Origin: Serinus canaria
Lineage: Eukaryota > Chordata > Aves > Passeriformes > Fringillidae
DNA length: 64,000 bases
NCBI RefSeq assembly: GCF_022539315.1
Contig: NC_066317.1
Coordinates: forward strand, 41,386,435-41,450,434
Reading direction: 5' to 3'
In this document: piece after piece, positions 39,901 through 52,700 of the stretch
Position numbering within the stretch: position 1 is the first letter of the stretch
Layout: the number at the start of each line of letters is the position of its first letter
Position numbers and translations under genes: made by a program
The notes under the pieces: generated by a model
Seen by the model: the letters and a program-made list of their open reading frames with translations, nothing else
Told to the model about the DNA's origin: nothing
The model's database searches: none

Positions 39901-42900
39901 GTATCATCTTTTACATTTCAGATTCAATGTTGCTGACTGATTCCAGTCCCTAACTGATTGCTAGGTGCATGCTCTGCAGTTTCTCCATAGGTAAACCTGA
40001 ATGCTTCCAGAAGAGATTAGGAGACACTGATTATGCCATTTAGGCAGTAAGCCCTACTCTTCATTTTGTCTTTGCATCTTGAAGGAAAGCATTTCTTATT
40101 CACTTCAAAAACAGCTTTCCCTTTTTATTTTTCCTATTTAGATGGCAATGGAAGAAGCAATCATTCATAGTTTTACCAGAGAAAGAACAGTCACTTCAAA
40201 ACATATTCAGTCATACTTACCTATAAAGTAAATTGAACTCTGCTCTCTTCAAAGCATAACTATTTCCAAGGGACACAGATTGAATTTATAAGAACGTTTT
40301 TCAAGACAGACATTTTTTTTTTTGCTAGCACATTGAAAAAATCACTGCGCAGAAGATAGTTTATTTAATTTCCCCTTCCACTCCAAAGAATATTATTTAT
40401 TGTGTTGACCGCAAGAGGACTTCTGTAGCTTCTCTTAGCACTACAGTGATGTTGAACAACATTGAAAAATTCCTTCCATCTTTATAACGTCCTTCAAACT
40501 CAGACATTGCAGCAAGCAGATTCTATTTCTCATTGCAGTCTCTGTTGAAAACTAGAGACCTCTGTGCTATATCTATTTTTATATCTCTTATATATAAGTT
40601 TAGTTCTGTAGTTCTGTCACTTTTGAGCATGTGCAATTATGTTTAATACCGGAAAGAATTCTATGTAGTATCATTTGAGTAGCTTGTAAAATGTGGCATC
40701 TTTAATCATGCACCTCACAGGGCAAGCACATAATCTGGTTTTTCTGCATTTCAGCTCTAAGATCTTTCATAGGACAGTGGAAATTTTTAGCTAACAAATA
40801 TCAAACATCAGTAGAATCATATACAATGTACCAATTTCTGGCTAGTCAAAAAATTTCATTAATATGCCTTCTCATGTGGAAGTTATCTGTCAGTCTATGT
40901 ATTTGCAGAGGCAAAGGCTGCAGAATTAAACTGCTACTGTAACAGCTGACAAGACATGTATTTTTTATTCATATGTTAAGTTTGGAAGAAGGAGAATCAA
41001 AAGTTTACTTTATCAAAGAAAATAATAAAGACCTCTTACATTAAAAAATAAATCCAAAGCCCACATATATACATTCACTCTTTTTCAGGTTCTCCTAGTC
41101 AAAAAATTCTTTAAAGCTTATATTTTGAAACCTACTGAGCTGTTTCCACATTGTATGCAATTTTAGTGATACTATTTACTCATATATTTTTATGCTGTTT
41201 CAAACTTTCATGCACCTTATGAATTCTTATTAATCTTCATGTTACACATAAATCACTTGACATAAGCAATATGTGTGCATCACATTTAAGGCATCTTCTT
41301 TCCTTCAGTATTATTGGTCTTTCTTGGGGACTGCATCCTTTGTAATCCTGTTGCGTAAGAACTTCCAATATATATTTCAGGTATGGTTAAATGTAACACA
41401 ACATTGACAATTTAGTTTTGAATGTTGTTTCCAAGTATTTCAGTCCTGACTCTGAAAGTATGTTTTACTGTGAAATTTGACAATTATTCAATTCCTTTAC
41501 TAACAGGACCCTGTTTGCAACAAAGCCACAGTCAGTACTGAAGAGGATAAAGTATTATGCTAATTCTTAAAAATGCTAGGAATGCCAGCACCTGTATAAA
41601 AGTTTGCTTCTATTGAAATAATCTACTGCATTGCACACTATCATTTTTTTTGAAATTATAGAAACTGTTATCTACCTAGTAGTAAGTTTATCTGCTTGTA
41701 CACAAGGCTCAAATTGAACCCCAGGTTTAGGCCTAATGTACTTTCAGTATAATTAGAACTGATATTAAAAAGTAAATACAAATATATACTAAACTGGGGG
41801 AAGCCCAATCCTCGGTCATAGTGTAATAAACAAGGGATTATAAATATTGCCACTAGTACTCAAAAAAATGCAATAAAATAATATTGGTAAGTGTGTGTAG
41901 CACTGAAGTGATATCTGCCTGAACAAATGTAAAATAATTGGATATGAGTTTTTCTTTTATTCTGGGGATTTTACAGCTGATTTATGGGCCATTTATTTGG
42001 CAAACAACAGTGAAATCAAGAAATATGTAGTTAAAAAGACATGAATCCACTTTTCAAAGAAGTCTAATCATACTAAAATTTAAATTTTCTTCTTGATGGC
42101 ACACGGGAACTGAAATGATGAGTTTGGTGACCTCCAAACTTTCACACAGATGAAAAGTTAGTAAGGCACTCTCTGGGCAGTTATGGTGTTATTTGCTAAC
42201 ATGTGGTGCACATTATCATACCAAAAAGGGCAGACTTCACCAGGCAGGCTGTAGTCTGTCTCCCTGTTAGTTGAAAGGGTGCTACTAGGGTATGAGACTG
42301 CCTGCTATGCTGTGCTTGCCAGGATTGCATCCCTAACAGATTTGCTTGATGCCACACGGACTCCGGTTTCACTGGGGGGTGACGGCACTGGGCTGACTGA
42401 TGTTCCTGTGTAACTTAGATCTGAACTATTCTTACTTTGGAACCAGTAAAAGAAAAAAAAATAAATCTAGTTTCTTTCAAACATTGTGGTATCCAGAGAA
42501 TTATCTGAGTGGCAGACTGAAACTCAATTAGTATATCACCAGAATTTCATGGTAGTTTTTTCTATCTATTTCCACTACCATTACACTTTGAATTTCTAGA
42601 AATGTATATTTTACTGTAGATTTTTTAAAATCTTGTTCAATTAATGAGAGCTCATTCATTTAACCAAATCATTGCAGAGGATTTAAACATGATTTTACGC
42701 TTGACTGAAGTAACTTAGTTGTGAAAGGGCATTGTAGAATTCCCAAGTACTCATGTACAGCTGCTTTTGAAATCTTAGTTCCAGGAAATGTATGGTATTT
42801 TTAATCTCTATTTTTAAATCCATAGTTCAGTTCATTGGAACACTCCAAAACTGTAATACAAATCTCTACTAAACTATTCTAATGAATATGCTTTCTCCTT

Positions 42901-44317
42901 TCTCTCCCAATTCACCACACTGTAAGTTCAAAAAGTCAGGATTAGCATGAGAGCAAGCATTCTTCATGCAGCTGTCATATCTCTTTTGCAGTAGGCTCCC
43001 ATTATACCCAGTGCAATGCTTTGTAGAGAAATCTAGGCAGGCACAAGTGCCAAAAGTAGTATAACTGTGTTATTGCAATACCCCAACTAATATAACTGGA
43101 TTACTTCCACTGCAGTGCCACAAAGTACAATTACACATTATATAAATATATTCAAGTTCTGTATGCAAAGAAAATTCCAGTTAATCTAAAATAAATGGCA
43201 TTTTTCTAATAAAATTGAATAGTTCAAGGATTTCATGCATGGACTATATAGTTTCTGATATCCTTCAAGACTGAAAATTAAGTTTCTAATAATATCAGCT
43301 CAAAGTTTTTCCCTTATTCAGTGGGAATTAGCCTGTACAAGGGACAATTTAAAGCTGGCCCAGGGCCATCACCATATACCACAGTCACTTCTGAGGCATT
43401 ACCTAAAGTAATTGTTATAGTTTTGTGAGATCTAATTCTCTTTGCATTCTCACTTTCAGTAATTCATTGCCTTCAGCCTGCAGGAAAGAGACATGCAAGT
43501 TCATGTAAAAGACTTAGCTTACAGAAACAAAGATTAGGTGTATTTTACTTCCAATACATGTTCATCACACTTTGTGCAGAACAAGAGAAGAGTACCTCAG
43601 TCTGTGCTAGATATATTATAAAACCAGAATTCTTACTGAATTCTGAGGGAAGTCAGCCAAAAATAAAGCATTCTTTTATTTTTTGATCCTAGAGTTATTA
43701 AGATGGAACTAAGATAAGTGCTCTTAATCTTCAGGGAAAAAACATATAAAATAGATTTGCTGGGTGGGAATTTTGGAGGTTTTCATGACAGAAAAGAGGG
43801 AAAATACTGTTAAAAGTTGAATTTCTTAATATTCTCCTATATAAGAAGTAATGATAAAAAATTCCCACATTCCAGATCTTGGCAATATCACTTGCAGCAC
43901 TTGTTTTCTAATGTAAGCTGAATAGGAACAACAAATTACAAGTTCAATACCTTTGTAGCTGTATCAACAAAAACACCCAAAATAACAACAACAAAAAAAA
44001 ATAATACATACTATTCTGTCTTTGGTCTTTGAAATATAAAAACTTTTTTAGGCCATAAAGTTGCCCACTATTTATTCTAAACTTAAAAAAGAAAAGAGAT
44101 TATTACCCTAATCTGATTGAGGCACTGCTAAAAATAATTTTGCTGGCTAAGAAAACTCAAATTGGAAAAAAAGCCATTTAGAACAGGCTAATCTGGGCCT
44201 GTTAGCCTCATATTATACTATTTGTCTAACCAAATAAACTTCAAATTTTTGTAATCTATGGGATATCTTATTCTCCACATAAGCTCTCTGTTTAGTTTCT
44301 GTGATCACACTTATTTA
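36945..44317. other. Gene-free region with GC-richer patches and microsatellite tracts
   Basis: No gene is seen. A GC-richer block of unknown origin lies at about 37080-37320. An (ATAC)n-like microsatellite lies at about 37573-37617, a T-rich tract with TTTTG steps at 38460-38508, T12 at 40312-40323, and an A/C-rich tract at about 43968-44003. A patch at about 42090-42410 has somewhat higher GC and several CpG, but I cannot match it to a family. Confidence 0.6.
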
Positions 44318-44450
44318 TCTCATTTAAAAAACCCAAAGGTTCCAGATGGCAACGCAGCACTCATGCAACTGCTCAGGAACTCACCCCAATGGAATGGGGA
44401 TAGAACCAGAAGAGTAAAAGGGGGAAAGCTTGTGGGTTGAGATAAAAAAG

Positions 44451-44456
44451 TTTAAT
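44451..44456 (-). promoter_or_regulatory. Poly-A signal of the ERVL-type LTR (ATTAAA)
   Basis: Plus-strand TTTAAT is ATTAAA on the minus strand. It sits about 180 bases downstream of the LTR TATA box and just before the segment complementary to GGGTTGAGATAAA, the position of the R/U5 poly-A signal in this LTR family. Confidence 0.6.
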
Positions 44457-44631
44457 AGGTAAAACAAAAGATGTGGAAGGAAAGCAAAACAAGGAATTAA
44501 TTCACAGCTTCTGATGGGCAGGCAGATATTCAGCCATTCCCAGGAAAGCAGAGCTTTGTCATGGGTAACAGACTTGGGAAGTCAAGCACCATTGTTCAGA
44601 ACATCCTCTGCTTTCTTCTTCTTGTCACAGG

Positions 44632-44639
44632 CTTATATG
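44632..44639 (-). promoter_or_regulatory. TATA box of the ERVL-type LTR
   Basis: On the minus strand the LTR reads CATATAAG at this position, in a GC-richer context and at the U3/R position expected for the family. The tandem DR5 array ends 24 bases upstream of it in LTR sense. Whether the promoter is still active cannot be told from sequence. Confidence 0.65.
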
Positions 44640-44662
44640 CTGAACGTGACCCCATATGGCCT

Positions 44663-44813
44663 GGAATATCCCTTGGGTCAGGTTGAGGTCAGCTGTCCCT
44701 GGAATATCCCTTGGGTCAGGTTGAGGTCAGCTGTCCCTGGAATATCCCTTGGGTCAGGTTGAGGTCAGCTGTCCCTGGAATATCCCTTGGGTCAGGTTGA
44801 GGTCAGCTGTCCC
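44663..44813. repeat. 38-bp tandem array inside LTR U3, four identical units each with a DR5 motif
   Basis: Units lie at 44663-44700, 44701-44738, 44739-44776 and 44777-44813; the last lacks the final base. I see no substitution between them. Each holds GGGTCA, a 5-base spacer GGTTG, then AGGTCA (in the first unit 44675-44680 and 44686-44691). Two PuGGTCA half-sites directly repeated with 5 bases between them is the classic binding arrangement for RAR/RXR nuclear receptors. The array lies just upstream of the LTR TATA box. The open frame 44514-44762 on the plus strand owes its repetitive end to this array and is not a gene. Confidence 0.95.
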
Positions 44814-45000
44814 AGCTGTGTCCCCTCCCAGCTCTTCCCTGCACAGCCTTCTGGCAGGTGGGTGGGGTGAGAAGCAGAAAAGGGCTTGATGCAGTAAACG
44901 TTGCTCAACTCTAATGAAAAGTTTTTCAGCAAAAATCCAAAACATTGCCCTATACAGCTGCTCTGAAGAAAATTAATTTACCCCAGCTGAGACAAGCACA

Positions 45001-45780
45001 TTCTCCACCCCTCGCTCCATAGCATTCATACCATACTCAGATCCAACATTATCCAGCAGTCCTTGTTAACCACCTGAGAGAGGATTGTTAATGGGTCACA
45101 CCCAAAGCCATTTGCAAAGGCAGTGGGTGACAGTGCACGCAGTAAGAGCCCGGGTGCAGAGGGGTGCACACCCCCCACTGGAGGCCACAAGCTGGGTGTT
45201 GAACAAGGTAAGGGAAGAGGCATACAAGAAGCAGATACTGCAAGGTGAGATAGTGTATTTTACGTTCTCATACAGTGGCCTGGGTCTGAAAAATTCCCTC
45301 CAAAGAAGTACTCGGACATTCACTCCTAAATCTGAAGATATTCAACCCTTCCTCTCAACCTTTGGTAGAATATCCAGAGATCATTCCCCTAGTCTGTGGG
45401 CCATGCCTGTAAAATGGCTGTAAAATGTCCACCAGTGTCTACACACTGACTGACAAGTTCATTTAGTCCATGACTTAGGGGTCCATCTGTTCAGGTGATC
45501 ACTTGGGACAGGAAGGGACTAAAAGGCAGGTCAGGTCAGGTCACTGCTGCACTTGCACTGCTCCTTGTAAGGCCTCCATGTGTTTCTGCAATACAAAACT
45601 CACTTCTGTACTCAGATGCTGATGCCATGACTTGGCAGACTTCATCTCACATAGGAATTCTTCTCTTGCCTCAGAAAATTCATAAAAACAAAGAAAAGAG
45701 GTTACCAAACGCTGTTATATCGTGCAAGTCTGACCTTAGGCACAGAAAGGGCCATGGCTGGAGTGACTAAACTAGAATAT
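45001..45780 (-). mobile_element. Probable 3' interior remnant of the same ERV, with polypurine tract
   Basis: Directly abutting the 5' edge of the LTR, the minus strand reads a purine-rich stretch (plus 45001-45017, 15 of 17 purines on the minus strand). That is the position and composition of a retroviral polypurine tract, which places this LTR as the 3' LTR and puts interior sequence at higher coordinates. The next 700-800 bases are GC-richer than the flanks, and the look of the minus-strand text at 45300-45480 is consistent with ERV interior. I cannot read an intact pol frame; the short open frames on both strands (45026-45423) are broken and no domain is recognisable. The right edge, near 45780 where AT-rich DNA resumes, is approximate. 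No 5' LTR is present up to the end of the window. Confidence 0.5.
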
Positions 45781-46421
45781 ATAGTCTACATACACCACAG
45801 GGAGAGAATCGTTGCTGTTTTTGTGAAGCTATTTCTTATGTATAGCAAAGCAGTAATAATGCAAATACAGTCAAATAACTACAGCAATGTGTATAAGGAG
45901 AAATAATTAATCTAAGTATCAAAATACCATGATTAATATAATCTGATAAATTAATACTAGCATAACTACCATGAATTTTGAGCATTTAATGCTGTAACAA
46001 TAATGCATCACTGCTTATTCAGATCCATATACTATTTTACCTACAGCCTTTGCAATAAAGGTGTTTGTCCTTTCATAGCATAGGAAGTAGAATAGCAGAA
46101 TAGTTTAAAATGCTCTGGTTTTTATTCTCATGCATAAACACAGTACAGCTAAAGTTACAGCAGATGCTTTGTATTTCTCACCTCCAGAAAGTGCTAGCCT
46201 TACTGACACCATATTAAACCAGCCAGAATATATTTTAAAGCTAAAAAGAAAAAAAAAAATTGTACCAGCAGAAGTGAATTCTGAAAGAAGGGGATAATAC
46301 GAGTCAGTGGAGATATGAACACAAAATTACTTGACAAAGCCACTCTCAGTGAAGGACCAACTACTCTTGGGGGTAGGTGCGTCAAGGAAATGTTGCAGAC
46401 ATTTGATAGAGTATTTTTTAA
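45781..46421. other. Gene-free AT-rich spacer
   Basis: No gene or mobile element is seen. It contains only a short A run near 46249-46258. Confidence 0.6.
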
Positions 46422-46721
46422 AATTATTTTGTTACAGGAGATGTGTTTGGGACTTGCAAACAAAAGAAGTTTAAACTGAACCCCCTCAATATTGAAACTG
46501 ATGCTTACAAAGCTGTGCTTGTGTCTGGCACATGTGACTCATCTGCAACAGCAATTAGACATTGTCTGGTGGAAAGTACTGCTACCAACAATACCATCAA
46601 ATTCTTCACCCCTTCTTTCCTTTACACCCCAGTTAAATGGCTTTCCAAATCAAATCCTTCAAATAAATGTGAAGATGACAATAAGACTATCGATATTATG
46701 AGTGGAACCATAACATTTTAA
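46422..46721 (+). other. Open frame with a splice-acceptor-like start, unidentified (possible terminal exon)
   Basis: A frame is open from 46422 to the TAA ending at 46721 (100 codons). It is preceded by a T-rich stretch and TTACAG ending at 46437, a plausible 3' splice site, so an exon could begin at 46438. The translation, including FKLNPLNIETDAYKAVLVSG, is balanced in composition and less hydrophobic and Lys/Phe-biased than most chance frames here. There is no ATG near the start (the first methionine-like position at 46443 is GTG). I recognise no family or domain, and a 100-codon frame is within chance for this window. There is no clear poly-A signal within about 100 bases. Confidence 0.2.
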
Positions 46722-49700
46722 ACCAGGGTTTTAAACTTCAACTGTGTAAGGAATGATGAACTGAGGAATTAATTTTGATAGAGTTAGGTGATAAAACACT
46801 GAGCAGAACTTTCTTTTTTGCAATGTAAAACAGCAACATATGAAAAATTATGACCTTTAAATTTTTCTATAAAGGATTCATTAGTAATTTTTTTATAAAC
46901 AAAAAGCTTTCCCTGAACAACTTTGTGGTGGAAACATAGTTATTAATCCATGTTTAATTTTTGGGAGAAAACCACAACCAAACTGACATTAACATCCCTT
47001 ATGAGTCCAGCAAGAACTGTGAAGTACTGGGTTCATGCTATGGTAGGTTAAATCCTATGCTGTGGGGCAAGGTCCCACCAATACTTTTATTCTTGTTCAG
47101 ACTGCACCAGAAAGCAAGGTGCAGTTTCTACATTCAATAATTTCCCCTGCAGGGGAGAAACAGAAGATAGCTGAAAGGTACTATTTACCCTAAAAAATCA
47201 TTACTTATCCTCTTTCATATGATTTTTTCCTGTGGTTACAGCAAAACACTATATTTATTCTAGTGACATAGAATTTTGCCATTATATATATTGAAGTGCC
47301 TCGATAACTTGATTGTAGGAAGAAAGAATGTTTAGTGATTTTTCTATGCCCTCAAATTGATGTGCAATGTCTCAAGGATTCATTTTTATTACACTTTACT
47401 GTGCTAGTAGAGATCGGAGTTGGCCAATTAACTTCCAGATTTTGGACTAAGATGATAAAGTAGACAACAACCTCAGATTTCCAAGGTCAGGAAAGTATCT
47501 GGTCATTCCAGGCCACTGAATGCAGTGTGCTTTGCAGTGTGCAATACCTTAATCAGGTATGTTGTGCCTTTCATTAAAAATATGTATGGTCTATTATTGG
47601 AGTTGAGATATGACTATCTCAGTAAAAGTTTAGGTTTTGATGATCATTTTTGGAAACTATAATGGTTTTATCAAAATCTCAGTTTATGTCAGTTTATCAT
47701 TGGTTCTGCCACTATCCAAGCTGATAGGTAAGGAATAAGTATAAGCCTATATTTCTATTTTTTCTTATTTTAAATATTTTTTCTTAATAAAGATGGAGTT
47801 TTTTCCCATTACATTCCTTGAAAACCAACACAGGTACTAGCAATGGGAAATCTTCAATTACTTAAGGAACAAAAAAAAAAAAGATCAAACCTTTATTCTC
47901 AAACTGTTCTCCATAGATAGGGACATTTTAAGCACCTAGGTATCATTGCAGATCTCTCCCCAGAGGGAAGAAAGAAACCAAAAAAAAATCACCCAAAAAA
48001 CCTCACTGTAAATGCTGTAAAGACAGAATAAAACCATAGTGCTAAACAGTAAGTAAACTCTTGGTTTTTACCCAAATTTGATAGTTTTGGTGGCTTCCCA
48101 ATCATCTGCAATGCAGTATGTCTGCTCCTATAGGAAGCTTTTCTTTTGATAGCATTTTCTGTAATCTTGCTGAAAGGAAACTACCTCCAAGGTATGATCC
48201 AATGGAAAATAATGAAAGTCAACAAACTTAATTCTCTATTGTCTTGTATATTACAATTCCTTGGCTTTGATTGGTGTCTTTAGTTTTATTTTAATAGAAA
48301 TGCAGAATAGAAGTAAATTGATTCTATTCTGATATAGGACTTTGAGCCCACTTTGCTTTTCATTTATATCAATGCAATCAGGAATAGAGATCTAAATCCA
48401 AAACACATACAAGTTAAATCAACTTCCCTTCAAAATTAAGCTAGCTTAATTTTACCATCGCTGAGTTTTATCAGTTTCATTCAGAGAAACTCAGCTTGTG
48501 GCATTAATTGCTTTGAAATATAAAGAATAAAAATAGTGCTATTTTTCTTTTCACTCTGATTACAGCAAAGTAGAGATGCTTGAATGATTAATGTGCTGCT
48601 CCAATAGTTGTTTAGCAGTTCAGAGTGAGGCATCTCTGTTTCATGAACCATGCAACAATGGTGCTATGTCAAAGCTAATGAGCCAGATGAAAAGCAGCTT
48701 AGATGAGGTATGGCAACTTCATAAAAAATACAGATTCTAGATGGTTTATTCAAAGCTGACTAGACACTTACTCCATCTACCTCTCAATGATACTAAGGAC
48801 AATCTTTATTAGTTTAGGAGTAGTTTCACAAGAATAGTGCAGGAATCACTGTACCAGTGTGTCCTATAGCTATCAAATATCCTTTTTCATCTTTATAAAA
48901 GGATGTTACCTTTTCTAAATTCAGAAGTCATATAAAAATATAACAGATTAATTTGAATTTTTCTAAATTACATCTCAAATGTCTCTGATCTTCTGTTAAT
49001 TTTCATAGTAATAATTCTTCCATAAAAGATGTTTAAACCTCTGCATAATCACCAGATAAGCTGACATATCTACAATTTTATTTCAGAACCACAGGCACTG
49101 CACTTCCTTAGTTTTCAATTTGATCTAAAACTGCTCTTATTCATCTTCAGGATTATGCAAAAGTCTTTCATAGTTTTAGAGCATCAGTTCACTGTTGTGC
49201 CCAAGCTGGGCACAGACACCTTGGCTTTGTTTCCATCTTGGTGTGATAACATTCCATCCCTCTCCCTTGCAGTATTACTAACCATATTTAGTTTCAATAA
49301 ATATGAACCTTAGAAAGACCTAATATTATTTTTTAAATACTTATTTTGTACCCTATTCTCACCACACAAGGATGACTGTTTCTTTCCCTTAATCCTTTTC
49401 CACTTTTACCACTGAAGACTCTTTAAGTTCCCATACCAATCTAAGTTAATGTAGCCTAAAACTACAAGAGGTTACTGGTTTTTCATCTCAGCTTTTAATC
49501 TAAAAGCTTTCTTGAAGTTTTAATTAATTCAGTTAAGCCCCTTTTAGCACTCTTCTACCTTTTTTTTTCCTCTCATTTCTTTGGATTGCAATTTTGGGTA
49601 GGTTTATTTGTAATACAAATATATGATTACACAGTGAGAAAATTCTTTTAATCATATGTGTAATTGGAGCTTTATTAATACACTTTATATTACTTTTTCT

Positions 49701-52700
49701 GTTTCTCCCCAGTCTCAACATTTGTTCTAAAATCCACTAGATTATAAATGTATGAAAATATGTGCAAGAAAATGAATTTTGTTTAAAGCAACAGTAAAGA
49801 ACATTTTATAATTCTTTAGAGAGCAAATAAATGGCCAAGATAATGTGAAATACGCCTGCAAACACCCTTTATGACAAATAACATAATTACAACGAGCTGA
49901 CAAGTCACAGCAAGGGTCAAAAATGGACTTAACATCCAAAGGAAAGACCAAGCTGTGGTCTGTCTTGTCCAAGTAGATAATGAACCCATTTGCCTAAGTT
50001 AATGAAATCCAAATGGCAGCTATATGATAACAAGGCCTGAGATAGCTCAGACTGAGTGATTTTCCCTGAACATATTGCTACTGACCCTAGTAACAGAAAT
50101 TCAAACAAATACAGGTATAAAAGTAATGGTTCAAGAGCAAGCAATGTCACAAAAAAAAAAAAAAAGTAAAAGCACCACCATGAAAACATAAATGTTCCTA
50201 TAAACACTTATTAAAAAAAAAAAAAAATGAAAATGGCCTCCTTATAGCTCTTGCTGGAAAAAAAAAATTCCTTTGGTTGTGGTCACCTTTTTAAAATATG
50301 TTTGCCAAACATGGTCAGAATCCACTCAGGTCAGGAACAAATTGGGAAGGGAAAAAAGACAAGACTGAAGACAAGCCACAATGTACATTGAAAGTGGCCA
50401 TCCAGGACACAAGCTACCCACAGTGCACAGCAAAGATCTGTTCAGGTTACACAGACACAGGCATGGAGACCTCCACTCCCGCAGCATCTCTGGGACATGG
50501 CTGGGCAGAAATGGGGTAGGGAGCCATGGGTAGTGTGTGACCCCAGGGAGGTTAGTCAGGATTACTGAGGACTGGTGGTGCCATCAGAACCCTGAGAAAA
50601 GTGAGAAAAAAGGACATGCTGAGACCAGAGCATCTGATCTGCAATTAGAAATTAGAGATGTTTGGAAACAAAATGAATGATGGAAATGTCTATAGTGAGA
50701 AAGCAAGAGCTGCAGGGAATATAACCTTAGCACCACCAAGAGCAATTTAATTTTTATCAGCCAGAGACATCATGCTGGTCATTGCACTGATTCAAAGAAC
50801 AAAAAAAGTTCACAAAAAGTGTAATTTATCTTCCAGCAGCAAGGATATTTTGTGTGAATCTGAGGTTGGAAATTATTTTTAAGGGAAGTCCACAGTATGT
50901 ATGAGGAGCCCTTCATGTCAAGACAGATGATGCTGCTTTATTCACCAATGAAATGATTCAAAGGCAATAGTGCTGAGCACGCTATGAAGACAAGGGGGTG
51001 GAGAACATTGCAACAATCTGAGTTGAATTTTTCAAATCCATAGACAAGATGATAAAAGGCAGCAAGATCCTAAAGATCACTAGGCAAAAGAACAGAAATT
51101 CTTTAGACCTATCAGGAATTTGGACTGCACAGTCACTGCTAAAAAACATTGTATGTTTTAATCTGGAGTAGATTAAGATCAACACAAAACCACCCTTCAT
51201 CCTGGCAGATATCCTGTGGATTAATAACAGGATTTTCCATTCTGTTCCTTTAAATTAGGACCACACCATCTTTTCACAGCAAGGCTTCACTTTATAGGGA
51301 TCATCTCTTTTATCTTAAGAGAATTGCCTCTGGAAAACATATTTGCTCCTTTGAAAAACAATTGCCTCTGGCTGTTGACTACAGGGGAATAAAAAACAGA
51401 GCTCAGATCTTTCTGGACACAAACCCAGTAAAAATGATACTATTTTAGTGTGGAGTTTTTCTCATATTAACGATAACAATACCTTCTGTAGCATAGCTCC
51501 ATGGTCCTGATGAACAATGGCTTTGGACAGATTCATTACAGTAGGCAAAATGTGTTCACTCATTTTTCCAATTGACCTGATGCCTTGCCTTTGTCTCACC
51601 TGTGATGTACTTGAGGACTGCCCATTTAGAAAATCATGGCATACATAAACTTTCAGGTAAAAGTCCCCTTTGAATGTTAATAAAAGAGTTTTTTGACAAT
51701 GCAAATGAAACCTTTAACTTGGCTTCTATGACTAACTCGATCATATCAGGAGCTTTTCCTTATCAATTAAAAATTTAAAAAATGCAATCTAGCTGTACAG
51801 TGTCAAGGCATGAGCAGAAGTGGTCGATCTGTCTCTCCTAATGACAGCTTCTGAATGACAAAGCTATCTGGCCCAATTCTGTGCCTTTGTCATGTCACTT
51901 ATGAGATAGGAAGTTGTGCTCCAGCATTCATTTCTGCCTAGCAGGAAGAGCTTGATGGGTTTTTCCCCAGGAGCCTAATGTTAGATTTTATGGAGTTCTT
52001 TTCAGAGGCAAAGGGTCTGCATCCTAGTCTCTTTTGGGGAGGAGGAGGGGATGGGAAAGGAAGTTGTACCTAATACAGTGAAAGCCAGTCTGTGTGGAGA
52101 AATAGAAAAGGAGCAATTCTGCTCATGCTTCTTCCTAGGGCTAAAGCTGTTTCATATCACAGGAGCCTAGAGGTGCCTATATATTGTTTGGATAAGTGTA
52201 GCCAAAGCACTCATTGGCACATATAGAAATTATTCATGTGGCACAGAATATGCACTGCAGAGGTACACTGAAGTGCATAATTTGGGAAATCATGTAATGG
52301 TGCTTCAGATTTTCCACTCAAGATAGTTATATGCCAATCAAGGAGTGAATGATTGCACTCTGAAGCTCTGAATGAGTCTCATTATATCCAGAACGTTATA
52401 CACATAATCACATGCTCAGCTATTCTATCAAAAATCTGACAAATTAGGATTGATATTTCCCTACTGGAAAACAGCAAATAAAGCAGTTGGCTCAGATCTT
52501 CTCAGCAGGCCACATAAAACAGAAATTTGCATTTTATTCATCACATCTCAGAGATGAAGGAGAAAAAAAATCCAGTCCATAAAGATAGCAAAAGAGCTCA
52601 GCAAGTGACTCACCCTGTAAGCCTAGTAACAATTTTCTCTGTTCTGCACAGCTTACTTTGACACAGATGGTTTTCCTGATTGACTTTTAACAAAAAAAAG

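Larger units (their letters stand above)
44318..45000 (-). mobile_element. ERVL-type endogenous retrovirus LTR, minus strand
   Basis: I recognise this as the long terminal repeat of a widespread avian ERVL-like family from its order on the minus strand: 5' end at 45000 reading TGTGCTTGTCTCAGCTGGGG, AT-rich U3, then GCTTCTCACCCCACC and GGACACAGCTGGGACAGCTG, a TATA box (CATATAAG, plus 44632-44639), an ATTAAA poly-A signal (plus 44451-44456), then GAGATAAA-complement and ACTCTTCTGGT-type U5. The 5' boundary is sharp at 45000. The 3' boundary is decayed and set at about 44318 by weak alignment. The length of about 683 bp includes three extra 38-bp units. No matching five-base target duplication is visible. 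It is an old copy with no protein of its own. Confidence 0.88.

Noticed and set aside
44514..44762. 82-codon frame with a repeated C-terminal motif
   Set aside because: The repeated peptide is the translation of the 38-bp DNA array in the LTR.
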